57,703 nucleotides of DNA from Cohnella nanjingensis (GCF_014212125.1 NZ_JACJVP010000050.1:1-57703), one strand, 5' to 3'; counted from the first letter of the stretch, positions 17,991 to 25,551 are shown. Notes: generated from the sequence alone by a model not told the origin. Numbers and translations are program-made.

Positions 17991-19118
17991 TTATGTCAAA
18001 ACAATCGGCAGTTCCTTTAGCGCAAACATCATTGTGCTGTCCATCCGCGCAAGCTCCTTGACACGGTCGCGGCGGTATTTGGGAAAACGGTCCAGCAGCG
18101 TTTCGATCGCGATTTTGGACTCAAGGCGGGCGAGCTGGGAGCCCAGGCAGTAATGAATGCCGCTGCCCAATCCCAGGTGCGGGTTCGGGTTGCGGTGGAT
18201 ATTAAACTCCTCCGGACGGTCGAACACCTTTTCGTCATGATTGGCCGACGCCATCCAGATATGGACGAATTGACCTTGCTTCAGTTCTTGCCCGCCAAGG
18301 ACCGTATCCTGCTTCACGCGGCGGAACATCAGCTGCACCGGGGAGAAATAGCGGAACGCTTCCTCCAGCGCGCCCGGAATGAGGCTGCGGTCAGAGAGCA
18401 GCTGCGCTCGGACGTCCGGCAGGCTGTCGAAGCCGAGCATCGCCGAGGCGATCAGGTTGGTCGTCGTCTCGTTGCCGGCCACAAGGAGCAGGATACAGAA
18501 GCCGATGATCTCGAGGTCCGTCAGATGCTCATTGTCGATGCGTGCCTCCACCAGCTTAGTGACCAGATCGTCCTGCGGATGGCGTTTGCGGTCTTCGGCA
18601 ATTTCGGCGAAATATTCGCTCATTTCGCGCTGGCATTGGTTGAAAGCTTCGCCGCTGTTCCCCACCAGGGCATCGGACCAGGCTTTGAATTGTTCGCGGT
18701 GATCGCGCGACACGCCGAGCATTTCGGCAATGACGACAATCGGCAGCGGGCTGGCAAAATCAGCGATGGCGTCCATCCTGCCCTTTTTCTCCGCTTCGTC
18801 CAGAAGCGAGGTCGTGATCGACTGGATTTTGGGAGCCAGCGACTCGACGACGCGCGGCGTGAACGCCTGGGTCACCAGCCGGCGCAGCTGCCGGTGCTTG
18901 GGCGGATCCTGCCGCAGAATGCTGTGCTCGAGCGGGTCTTCGGAGTCAGGGAAGGGGGATGAGGAATAAATGTCGTGATTCGTGAATACCGCCTTTACAT
19001 CGTCATAGTCGAAGACCTCCCAAACTTGATCATCGTTGCCGGACAGGACCACGGGGGACTCTCGCCGCATCTTTTTAAACCATTCCAAAGGCAGCAGTCC
19101 GTTTTCATTCCATTCCAT
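17991..19118 (-). CDS. Cytochrome P450
   Basis: 375 residues, soluble bacterial P450. Visible landmarks are the I-helix oxygen-activation motif LLVAGNETTTNL, the K-helix ExxR (EEAFR), and the heme-cysteine loop GLGSGIHYCLGSQLARLE near residues 315-332. The loop begins with Leu rather than the consensus Phe. PPKHRQLRRLVTQAFTPR is the C-helix region. It resembles the CYP107/CYP109 group, whose members hydroxylate fatty acids, steroids or polyketides. I start at ATG 19118 with AAGGTG upstream; the frame extends further but without a site. No ferredoxin or reductase gene is adjacent, so electrons must come from elsewhere. Neighbours on both sides are gene remnants, so context gives no substrate. 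Confidence 0.92.
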   Translation of the reverse strand: MEWNENGLLPLEWFKKMRRESPVVLSGNDDQVWEVFDYDDVKAVFTNHDIYSSSPFPDSEDPLEHSILRQDPPKHRQLRRLVTQAFTPRVVESLAPKIQSITTSLLDEAEKKGRMDAIADFASPLPIVVIAEMLGVSRDHREQFKAWSDALVGNSGEAFNQCQREMSEYFAEIAEDRKRHPQDDLVTKLVEARIDNEHLTDLEIIGFCILLLVAGNETTTNLIASAMLGFDSLPDVRAQLLSDRSLIPGALEEAFRYFSPVQLMFRRVKQDTVLGGQELKQGQFVHIWMASANHDEKVFDRPEEFNIHRNPNPHLGLGSGIHYCLGSQLARLESKIAIETLLDRFPKYRRDRVKELARMDSTMMFALKELPIVLT

Positions 19119-19535
19119 GAAGCAACACCTTCGCTTTCTTTTCAGATGATAGAACCTAAATTTCCGGTAAGCCGGTTTATCGATCATTGCGCTGGCGATC
19201 TTTCGATCAATGAGGTCTGTCACTGGTAAATATGCTCTGTCTGCTGGATCCGATATAAGAGGCACCATGCAGATTAATCTCGATTTTGAACGACTCCAAA
19301 GTGTCGCCGTCCGAGTTCATGAAACACGCTTCAGTTACTGCTATAGCCGGGCATGGGTTGCCGTGGAACAGCCAGTGGGTAAGAATTTCAAACGAGAACC
19401 GGAGAAACAGACTTAGTCCCATTTCCATCTTCCAAGAACAGATTACTGGAATACCGATGCGCTTTCCAGCCTCCGAGGAGACTGGAAATGGGCCTAAAAA
19501 GCTTTTCGAAAGATACTATACGAGGAGGATATTGA
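19119..19535. other. Gap with no identifiable intact gene
   Basis: About 415 bases upstream of the P450. A 73-codon minus-strand frame (19207-19428) contains AIAVTEACFMNSDGDTLESF, which looks protein-like, but no start site or family is recognisable. It may be a fragment of a decayed gene. GAGGAGGA at 19522-19529 serves the lipoprotein remnant downstream. Confidence 0.35.
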
Positions 19536-19807
19536 ATGAAAAAGGCGTTAGCATTCATACTTTCTTCGATGCTTTTCCTTGTGGCATGTTCGAATTCAAG
19601 CCAAAACAATTTGAAATTGGCACTATAAACAAATACGCTACGAATGAAAGTAGTAATCTACCGAATCTATTTTCAAATAAGTACAAAAAGGGAACAAAAT
19701 TATTAAAAATAATGAATGTCGAAACCAGTGATTTTATTGCTGTTCAGGATGATGGCAAATTCTATAAAGCAGAAAAAATGGAAGGAATGAAAACAGAAGC
19801 CAATTAG
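19536..19807 (+). pseudogene. Frameshifted small lipoprotein
   Basis: ATG 19536 has a strong GAGGAGGA site six bases upstream and encodes a clear lipoprotein signal (MKKALAFILSSMLFLVAC). The frame then stops at TAA 19626 after 30 codons. Another frame of the same strand continues without a break to TAG at 19807 and encodes a hydrophilic domain (NKYATNESSNLPNLFSNKYK, then FIAVQDDGKFYKAEKME). The simplest reading is one gene of about 90 codons broken by an indel near 19600-19630. The protein has no known function. It could be a sequencing error or a recent mutation, since both halves still look coding. Confidence 0.6.
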
Positions 19808-19950
19808 GCTGCTGTCAGACTGAAGAGAAAAGCACTTTCTTAGGCTTCGCACGATGTGAAGTGCACCTCTTGAAGTAGACCGGAAAAACCCCCCCTGGCT
19901 AAAGGTAAAACGAGGCCGCTGAAAAAGTCCTGCCAACAGAATTAACTCCA

Positions 19951-19997
19951 AAAAGGTACAGCTACTCAAGATTAATGAGGGAGCAGTGCCTTTTTTT
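19951..19997 (+). terminator. Terminator-like hairpin at the intron 5' exon
   Basis: AAAGGTACAGCTACTC can pair imperfectly with GAGGGAGCAGTGCCTTT, followed by seven T. It sits immediately before the group II intron 5' end, which is where class C introns are known to insert. Confidence 0.5.
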
Positions 19998-20003
19998 CTG
20001 TAT

Positions 20004-20178
20004 GCGCGACTTGCCAAGTTAGACACAATTAGCCGGTGCAAGTCCGGTCTAGGTAACAGCCAAGTCACCTCATAGCTGATGGGCAATTGGTGGAGAGATT
20101 CTAAGGTTGAAGCCCGTGACAAAGTAACTCCGACTAGAGTGTGAGCAAATCAGCAGGCCGTAACATGAAGTGAATCCT
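20004..20178 (+). mobile_element. Truncated group II (class C) intron, 5' part only
   Basis: The sequence starts GCGCGACTTG, one change from the class C 5' consensus GTGCGAC. It continues with segments typical of domain I: AGCCGGTGCAAGTCCGGTCT, GGGCAATTGGTGGAGAGATT, GTTGAAGCCCGTGACAAAG, and GTAACATGAAGTGAATCCTG. No reverse transcriptase frame and no domain V follow; the homology appears to end near 20178, where a different gene fragment begins. It therefore cannot splice or move. The hairpin with T-run just upstream fits the known insertion preference of class C introns. Identification is from memory of the family pattern. Confidence 0.6.
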
Positions 20179-20186
20179 GCCGCATG

Positions 20187-20420
20187 GCGGAGCATACGCT
20201 TCCTAGACCGACCGAGGTGCTGACGGTCCTGATCGATACGCTCCGCAGCGGGGAGTTAGGACGCAATCCGGAATCAGTACGGCCAGAGCCCAGATCGGCT
20301 TCGTCATCGGCGGCGGAATGGGCTTCGCGCTCGGACTGCTGAACGGGTTCTCGCGAACCGCCGAGGACGTGTCCAACACGACGGTCCTCCGTCGTCCGGC
20401 TCGCGGCGAACGAGAAAATG
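20187..20420 (+). pseudogene. Fragment of an SsuC/TauC-type ABC permease, frameshifted
   Basis: Frame 1 reads LPRPTEVLTVLIDTLRSGEL, the typical periplasmic loop and helix start of nitrate/sulfonate/taurine permeases. A single frame change near 20265 then continues with TARAQIGFVIGGGMGFALGL and LNGFSRTAEDV, again in family order. Both ends are missing and no start or ribosome site exists. It abuts the truncated intron, so the two fragments were joined by deletion or rearrangement. Confidence 0.6.
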
Positions 20421-20541
20421 TGACTATTCAATTCTTTGTTGGCGTTAAGCTTACATTTCCGTAATCATAATGACAGCTTCTTTAGCGATGATTCATTTAT
20501 CACAATTCAGAACATTGTATACATGAAGCGAATCCGCAACG

Positions 20542-21576
20542 TTACATGTTGTGCCCGTATAGCTGACCGCATGCTGCATCGATGTCCGTTCCGAATTGCG
20601 TTCGCACGGTTACTTTGATTCCCTTTGACTGTAAGATGCCGACAAACTTATGAACCCGATCTTTGTCTGATTGACGATAGCTTTCAGGCGTCACGTCGGT
20701 TGAATTGTAGGGGATCAAATTGACGTGATATAAATGTTCCCAAGGACCTCTTTGCTTGAGCAAAGCAGCAATGGCTTCCGCATGCTCATTTGAATCGTTT
20801 TCTCCTCGAAGTAATATATACGCTATATAAACTTTTCTACCTGTATGACGAATGTGCTGATCCAACGTGTTCAACACATCATGCAGCGGAAACCGATTGT
20901 TAATGGGCATTAGCGCGCTCCGCTGATCGTCGAACGGAGAGTGCAGCGAAAAGGTCAGGTTAACCTGTGGAAATTCTTTGGTCAGACGATCGATGCCCGG
21001 CAAAATTCCGATGGTGGAAACCGTAATTCTTCGATGTCCCAAACCGAAGATTCGCGGATCTGTTAGAATCATAAGCGTGTCGAAGATATTAGGATTGGCA
21101 AGCGCCTCTCCCATGCCCATAAACGAAACACTATCCAAATCTTGACCATTTAAATGAAAGTACAACAGTTGATCGGTAATTTCATCAGCGGTTAGATTCC
21201 GTTTCAGTCCGATTGTACCCGTAGCACAGAAGCGACAACCATATCCGCATCCGCACTGACTAGAAATACAATAGGATTTCCAGCCGCGCTCATAGCTTAG
21301 TTGGACTGCTTCGATGCGTTCACCGCCATGAATGGAAAAAAGCACTTTATTCACTTGGCTGGATGTCTTTTGCATGACAGGAGTTAAGTTCAAAACGCGT
21401 TCGCCAAGGTTCTTTATTAATTCGTTTCTTATACTTTTGGGGAGCATGGTCATTCTGTCATATTCGTCAATTCTTTGCTTGAAGATCGCATCCGTGATTT
21501 GTTGAAACCGATAGGCGGGTTGTTTCAATTCGGTCAATATATGTTGAATCATTTCGTATTTCGAAGTTGATTTCAT
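20542..21576 (-). CDS. Cfr-like radical SAM 23S rRNA methyltransferase (A2503)
   Basis: 344 residues. Radical-SAM cluster CGYGCRFC (Cys110, 114, 117) and the C-terminal catalytic Cys336 in DIDAACGQLYG are present. Long stretches match Cfr rather than housekeeping RlmN as I recall them: ITDAIFKQRI, YCISSQCGC, NLTADEITDQLLYFHL, SFMGMGEALAN, PQVNLTFSLHSPF, KVYIAYI, YHVNLI, and the terminal RTQFG, where RlmN usually has R.ERG. Cfr adds a C8 methyl to A2503 and gives resistance to phenicols, lincosamides, oxazolidinones, pleuromutilins and streptogramin A. Cfr-like genes occur naturally in Bacillales. ATG 21576 has GAGGAG upstream. The gene is preceded by an attenuator-like leader (21600-22082). 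A chromosomal RlmN elsewhere would be expected. Activity is inferred. Confidence 0.85.
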   Translation of the reverse strand: MKSTSKYEMIQHILTELKQPAYRFQQITDAIFKQRIDEYDRMTMLPKSIRNELIKNLGERVLNLTPVMQKTSSQVNKVLFSIHGGERIEAVQLSYERGWKSYCISSQCGCGYGCRFCATGTIGLKRNLTADEITDQLLYFHLNGQDLDSVSFMGMGEALANPNIFDTLMILTDPRIFGLGHRRITVSTIGILPGIDRLTKEFPQVNLTFSLHSPFDDQRSALMPINNRFPLHDVLNTLDQHIRHTGRKVYIAYILLRGENDSNEHAEAIAALLKQRGPWEHLYHVNLIPYNSTDVTPESYRQSDKDRVHKFVGILQSKGIKVTVRTQFGTDIDAACGQLYGHNM

Positions 21577-21607
21577 GTTTTTCTCCTCTTGAGCCGGAGA
21601 AAATACC

Positions 21608-21632
21608 TTAAGCACCAATAAAGGGTGCTTAA
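21608..21632 (-). promoter_or_regulatory. Hairpin just upstream of the Cfr-like ribosome site
   Basis: Perfect 9-bp arms TTAAGCACC / GGTGCTTAA with a six-base loop. It ends about 32 bases before the start codon and lacks a real T-run, so it may control ribosome access or mRNA stability. Confidence 0.4.
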
Positions 21633-21685
21633 CATCTACATTAACCAACTACAATGAAAACCCAAGATGCTTGCAGCTCCAGCCG

Positions 21686-21796
21686 CTACGTGCATCTATC
21701 GATAGATGGATAATGCTCCGGCATCCGTTTATTTTGATCGTGAACCATACCAACGGACAATGAACGGTTCACATGAACATTTACAATCTCAAACAT
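21686..21796 (-). CDS. Small leader ORF (36 codons) upstream of Cfr-like gene
   Basis: ATG 21796 is preceded by a strong GAGGAGG nine bases upstream and opens a 36-residue frame (begins MFEIVNVHVN, contains KRMPEHYPSIDR, ends at TAG 21686). It lies between the attenuator terminator and the Cfr-like start, in the same transcript. It has no recognisable family. It may be a translated leader or a chance frame; the ribosome site is its best support. Confidence 0.4.
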   Translation of the reverse strand: MFEIVNVHVNRSLSVGMVHDQNKRMPEHYPSIDRCT

Positions 21797-21829
21797 GTAT
21801 TTCAACCTCCTCATGGAAAATTACTCCAT

Positions 21830-21871
21830 AAAAAATAAAGAGCTACAAGAAAGTTATCCTTCTTGTAGCTC
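21830..21871 (-). terminator. Intrinsic terminator in the Cfr-like leader (attenuator)
   Basis: On the minus strand: GAGCTACAAGAA, loop GGATAACT, TTCTTGTAGCTC, then TTTATTTTTT. This is a perfect 12-bp stem with a T-run, about 180 bases after the predicted transcription start and 250 bases before the coding start. Transcripts should stop here unless it is disrupted. Confidence 0.85.
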
Positions 21872-21951
21872 AAATAAACAAATACGAAATTCTAACCCAA
21901 TTGATAGATTAGAGATTGTTATTTGATTTGAGTGAAGAGAGAATAAGTAAC

Positions 21952-22012
21952 TTTCTTGCTTAACAAAGAATAAAACAGTTTTTGTTTTATCATTCGTTAA
22001 TGAAGCAAGAAA
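21952..22012 (-). promoter_or_regulatory. Long leader hairpin of the Cfr-like gene
   Basis: Minus-strand TTTCTTGCTT...ATAAAACA pairs over more than 20 positions with TGTTTTAT...AAGCAAGAAA, with a few mismatches. It begins three bases after the mini-ORF at 22015-22020, so a ribosome held there would change its folding and possibly that of the downstream terminator. Confidence 0.6.
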
Positions 22013-22014
22013 TA

Positions 22015-22020
22015 TTACAT
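22015..22020 (-). promoter_or_regulatory. Start-stop mini-ORF (ATG TAA) in the Cfr-like leader
   Basis: Minus-strand AAGGGAG (22033-22039 region) lies about 11 bases before ATG TAA. An overlapping frame from GTG 22032 gives a five-codon peptide (MKRIM) ending at the same TAA. Either could hold a ribosome at the foot of the long hairpin. The small size makes this uncertain. Confidence 0.4.
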
Positions 22021-22053
22021 TATTCTTTTCACTCCCTTAGATTAATTACTGGC

Positions 22054-22082
22054 ATTGTAGCACAACCAATTATATATTTCAA
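22054..22082 (-). promoter_or_regulatory. Promoter of the Cfr-like transcript
   Basis: Minus strand TTGAAA (22082-22077), a 17-base spacer, and TACAAT (22059-22054). This gives a leader of about 470 bases before the coding start. Confidence 0.7.
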
Positions 22083-22120
22083 TTTTCCGATTATGACGAT
22101 CGGCGCCGCTCACGCCCCGC

Positions 22121-23347
22121 CTACCTGCGTCCGCGGAACGTCCGGCGCAGATCCGACACCCACGCGTCCGGGATTTCCCACGGGATGAAGTGGCCTCCCG
22201 CTTCATGGGCGGCGACGTTCACGTGGTTGTACCAGGGGGCTCGGTCGCTGGCCAGAAAGTGCGGGACGCGCTGTTCGGTCGAAATGCCCGGCGGATTTTC
22301 GTACCCGACGAAGGTGATGCCGGTCGGGGCTTCGACGACGGGCCATCGATCGTGCGAGGGCGTCCACGGATAGCGGTTCGCGTTGGCATACATGCGCATC
22401 GACGTTTCGATCGTATTATTCGTCCAGAAGATCGTGGCATGGGTGAGGAGGTCGTCCTTGGAAAACACTTGCTCCAAATTGCCGTCATGATGGCTCCAGC
22501 TAGCCCAGCGCTTCAGGATCCAGGCGAGCATGCCGACCGGAGAGTCGCTCAGTCCGTAAGCGAGCGTGCCGGGGTCGAGGACGTGAACGGCGAGATGCGA
22601 GGCGAAGCGGCGATCGAGTTGCAGGATGGCGGAGCGGATCGGTACGGGCAGATCGTCCGGGATCGGGCGTCCCGCGGCATAATCCCAGGCGCGCTCCCCG
22701 GTGAAAAAGCTCAGCTTTAGGGCGGAGCCGATATGGATGCCGTAGAGCTCGCCGCTGTATTTGTGTCCCAGCTGTCCGGTCACGAGCGCCCCGACATCGC
22801 ACCCGGCCGCCGCGTATTTCTCGTAGCCGAGAACATCCGTCATCAGCTCGTGCCAGAGGTCGGCGATTTTCCAAAAATTCATGTCCGGGTGGCGGGGCAG
22901 CGGAGCGGAAAAGCCAAAGCCCGGCAGCGAAGGGACGATGACGTCGAAAGCGTCGGCCGGATCGCCCCCGTAGGCGGCCGGGTCCGCCAGCGGATCGACG
23001 ACTTTGGACCAGTGCCAAAACGTCCAAGGCCACCCGTGGGAAAGGATGAGCGGAATCGGACGGGGCCCTTTGCCCGGCCGGCGCATAAAGTGGACAGGGA
23101 CGCCGTTCACTTCGACCCGGTAGTGCTCGTAGGCATTGATCGCCCGTTCGGACTTGCGCCAGTCAAACCCGTGGATCCAATAGTCGACGAGCTTCTCCAG
23201 ATCGTCCCGCCGAACGCCGTAATACCCATCCTCATTGCCGGCGTCGATCGGCCACCTGGTAGCTTGGAGCCTGCGCGCCAGATCGGCGAGCGTTTCTTCG
23301 GGAATATGAATGGGGTAGGGGGTCAAGGCGAAGGAAGCTTCGGACAT
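22121..23347 (-). CDS. Epoxide hydrolase (alpha/beta hydrolase with EHN domain)
   Basis: 408 residues. It has the N-terminal epoxide hydrolase domain (LTPYPIHIPEETLADLARRL, TRWP) and an alpha/beta core. The oxyanion region is LILSHGWPWTFWHW, the nucleophile elbow is AAGCDVGALV (Asp as nucleophile, not Ser), and the C-terminal general base is His in EAGGHFIPWE. These are the hallmarks of the microsomal/juvenile-hormone type epoxide hydrolases, which convert epoxides to diols through an ester intermediate. ATG 23347 follows AAGGAGG. It is GC-rich, in sharp contrast to the AT-rich leader that starts 40 bases beyond its stop. A MarR regulator lies upstream on the same strand and may control it. 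Confidence 0.9.
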   Translation of the reverse strand: MSEASFALTPYPIHIPEETLADLARRLQATRWPIDAGNEDGYYGVRRDDLEKLVDYWIHGFDWRKSERAINAYEHYRVEVNGVPVHFMRRPGKGPRPIPLILSHGWPWTFWHWSKVVDPLADPAAYGGDPADAFDVIVPSLPGFGFSAPLPRHPDMNFWKIADLWHELMTDVLGYEKYAAAGCDVGALVTGQLGHKYSGELYGIHIGSALKLSFFTGERAWDYAAGRPIPDDLPVPIRSAILQLDRRFASHLAVHVLDPGTLAYGLSDSPVGMLAWILKRWASWSHHDGNLEQVFSKDDLLTHATIFWTNNTIETSMRMYANANRYPWTPSHDRWPVVEAPTGITFVGYENPPGISTEQRVPHFLASDRAPWYNHVNVAAHEAGGHFIPWEIPDAWVSDLRRTFRGRR

Positions 23348-23482
23348 CGGTGATCCTCCTTGACGATCTCGCGAGACAAAGCGCGAAGACCGGATAAGAT
23401 GAGGAAATTATATCAATAATTTATATAAGTGTCTAATATAAAAGAGAGAAGGAATCCCCCGCTCCTTCGAAATCGTCAACGA

Positions 23483-23953
23483 TCACGTCGAGGAGGGGGG
23501 CGCTTCGTTCCCGATTTCGGCCAAGCGCTTCAGGGCGGGGACGGCGGCGGCGACGGATTGCCGTTCCGCCGGCGTCAGCCCGTCCGCGAACTTCTCGAGT
23601 CCGTCCGCGCGCGCCAAGCGGCGGGAACGGATCAAGTCCGCGCCTTGCTCGGTAATATGCACGAGGACGACGCGTCCGTCGTTCGGATCGGACCGGCGCT
23701 CCACCAGCCCGTCCCGCTCAAGCCGGGTGACCAGCTGGGTGATGGCCGACTGCGTGACCTGCTCGGTGGCGGTCAGCTCGGTGAGTCGCATCGGGCTTTT
23801 CAGCGTGAGGGTATGCAGCACCGACAACGTCGTGAAGCTGAACTTCCCCACGGCAGGCAGCCGGATCAAGATTCTCGTCAGCGCTTCGAGCGCGAAGGTC
23901 AATTCGGCGACGTTCAAGTCGCCGGGGGTTGGTTCGAATGGAGGCGGTCTCAT
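23483..23953 (-). CDS. MarR-family transcriptional regulator
   Basis: 156 residues with a winged helix: LTELTATEQVTQSAITQLVT as recognition region and the wing DPNDGRVVLVHITEQG, flanked by dimerisation helices. MarR proteins repress detoxification or degradation genes and respond to small phenolics or oxidants. I start at ATG 23953, because an extended -10 element (TGCTATAAT) ends only six bases upstream, inside the longer frame. That makes the message effectively leaderless, with no ribosome site. It is upstream of the epoxide hydrolase (same strand) and divergent from the alpha/beta hydrolase gene, so it may govern both. Confidence 0.85.
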   Translation of the reverse strand: MRPPPFEPTPGDLNVAELTFALEALTRILIRLPAVGKFSFTTLSVLHTLTLKSPMRLTELTATEQVTQSAITQLVTRLERDGLVERRSDPNDGRVVLVHITEQGADLIRSRRLARADGLEKFADGLTPAERQSVAAAVPALKRLAEIGNEAPPSST

Positions 23954-23959
23954 GGGTCC

Positions 23960-23968
23960 ATTATAGCA
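23960..23968 (-). promoter_or_regulatory. Extended -10 promoter of the MarR gene
   Basis: Minus strand TGCTATAAT: a perfect -10 with the upstream TG dinucleotide. The ATG begins seven bases after the last T of the element, so transcription should start at or next to the start codon. Confidence 0.5.
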
Positions 23969-23996
23969 TATTCCTTTCATTTATTTAGGGAATCGG

Positions 23997-24025
23997 TTGA
24001 CATGCAGGAAAGGATTGCCTATCAT
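23997..24025 (+). promoter_or_regulatory. Promoter for the alpha/beta hydrolase unit
   Basis: A perfect TTGACA at 23997-24002, 17 bases, then TATCAT at 24020-24025. It is divergent from and about 30 bases away from the MarR -10 element, so one bound regulator could cover both. The leader to the first gene is about 200 bases. Confidence 0.65.
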
Positions 24026-24234
24026 TTTGGGCGAGAGTCGACATTTTTGTTCGAATTTACCAGAATCATTTGAATAACGGTAGAATGATTATTGTTCATT
24101 TTTATTGATTATTTTTAAAAGCCGCGAAAATAAATTCGTCCGTCTGTCGATTGGGGCTCATGCCGTTCGTCGTATAGATAAGTCAGCCGATAATCGCGAA
24201 AGCCGACTAACCTTGCCTAAGGGGGTTCTTGGGG

Positions 24235-25068
24235 ATGAAACGCGTCATCTCGGAAGACGGCACGACCATCGCTTATGAATCGGCGGGAAGCGGTCCGCCG
24301 CTCATCTTGATCGACGGCGCGCTATGCAGCCGTTCGAACGGACCGAACGGACCGCTCGCCGAGGTGCTTCGGCCGCACTACACCGTATTCACTTACGATC
24401 GGAGGGGGCGCGGAGATAGCGGTGACCAATCCGCGTACGAAGTGGAGCGGGAAGTCGAAGACCTCTCCGCGCTGATCCGGGAAGCCGGCGGATCGGCGTT
24501 CGTTTACAGCATTTCGTCGGGAGCGGCGCTGGCTCTCGAGGCGGCCATGAGGCTTCCCTGCATTCGCAAGCTGGCGCTATACGAGGCGCCGTTCGTCGTC
24601 GACCGCAGCCGGGCGCCTGTGCCGGAGCATTACGCGGCGCAAATGGAGGCGCACGTCCGGGCGGAGCGTAGAGGCGCCGCAATCAAGCACTTCATGCGCC
24701 GCGGCGTGGGACTTCCCGCCCCCGTGGTGGCGCTGATGCCGCTCATGCCGGCCTGGTCGAAGCTCAAAGCCGTCGCCCATACGCTGCCTTACGATACGCG
24801 CCTGACGATCGAGCATCAACGGGGCGACGGGAGCAGCTTGCGCCGATGGGCCGAGGTCCGCGTCCCTACGCTCGTCGTCGCAGGAGGCAAAAGTCCGGTC
24901 TGGATGCAAAACGGGATGCGGGCGCTAGCCGAGGCGCTGCCGAACGCGCGCCTCGACAGCCTCCCCGGACAAACGCACATCGTCAAGCCTGCCGCACTGG
25001 CGCCGGCGCTTCGGCAGTTTTTCCAAGATGAAGAACACACAGACGCAGATCAAGGAGGTCCACGATGA
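24235..25068 (+). CDS. Alpha/beta hydrolase
   Basis: 277 residues with the alpha/beta-hydrolase core: strand and oxyanion region PPLILIDGALCSR, DRRGRGDSGD, nucleophile elbow VYSISSGAALAL (Ser within S-x-S-S-G, an unusual variant of G-x-S-x-G with Ser at the first position), and a C-terminal His in PGQTHIVKP. It lacks clear lid features and the substrate cannot be told. ATG 24235 follows AAGGGGG. It overlaps the next gene by four bases (ATGA), so the two are translationally coupled. Confidence 0.8.
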   Translation: MKRVISEDGTTIAYESAGSGPPLILIDGALCSRSNGPNGPLAEVLRPHYTVFTYDRRGRGDSGDQSAYEVEREVEDLSALIREAGGSAFVYSISSGAALALEAAMRLPCIRKLALYEAPFVVDRSRAPVPEHYAAQMEAHVRAERRGAAIKHFMRRGVGLPAPVVALMPLMPAWSKLKAVAHTLPYDTRLTIEHQRGDGSSLRRWAEVRVPTLVVAGGKSPVWMQNGMRALAEALPNARLDSLPGQTHIVKPAALAPALRQFFQDEEHTDADQGGPR

Positions 25069-25514
25069 AATTCGAAGCCGAACTTCTGGCGAGCGGAAAG
25101 ACAGCCACCGGCATCGAGGTCCCGGAAGCGATCATCGAGGCGCTCGGGCAAGGCAAGCGCCCGGCCATCCGCGTCACGCTCCGCGACCATACGTACCGTA
25201 CGACCATCGGCGTGATGGGCGGTCGCTATTTGATCCCCGTCAGCGCCGAGCATCGGGCGAAAGCCGGCGCCGCGGCCGGGGACAAGCTGGAGGTCGAGAT
25301 CGAGCCCGATACCGAAGCCCGCGTATTGGCGCTGCCGGCCGACTTCCAGGAAACGTTGGCCCGAGAGCCGGGCGCCCAGGCGTTCTTCGAGGGTTTGTCC
25401 TACAGCAACAAACGCAGGTTCGTCATGCCGATCGAGGAAGCGAAAACCGACGAAACGAGGCAAAAACGTATCGACAAAGCGATCGGGCTGCTGCGCGAAG
25501 GGCGCTTGCCGTAA
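25065..25514 (+). CDS. DUF1905 / YdeI-OmdA type protein
   Basis: 149 residues. Residues 1-80 match the DUF1905 barrel (KFEAELLASGKTATGIEVPE, RTTIGVMGGRYLIPVSAEHR, GDKLEVEIEPD). The C-terminal 60 residues match the bacteriocin-protection YdeI/OmdA helix pair (FFEGLSYSNKRRFVMPIEEA, TRQKRIDKAIGLLREG). Function unknown; the C-terminal module is common in small Firmicute proteins. It is coupled to the hydrolase upstream and followed by a terminator, so the two form one unit. Confidence 0.8.
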   Translation: MKFEAELLASGKTATGIEVPEAIIEALGQGKRPAIRVTLRDHTYRTTIGVMGGRYLIPVSAEHRAKAGAAAGDKLEVEIEPDTEARVLALPADFQETLAREPGAQAFFEGLSYSNKRRFVMPIEEAKTDETRQKRIDKAIGLLREGRLP

Positions 25515-25551
25515 GCAGGATAAACGCGACAAAGATAGAGGAAACGCTTAG

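Noticed and set aside
18153..18962. Plus-strand open frame (269 codons) opposite the P450 gene
   Set aside because: The P450 on the minus strand has complete family motifs; the opposite frame has none.
20542..21576. Call as housekeeping RlmN
   Set aside because: The C-terminal RTQFG and several internal stretches follow Cfr rather than RlmN wording, and the attenuator leader does not suit a constitutive housekeeping gene. A phylogeny could still overturn this.
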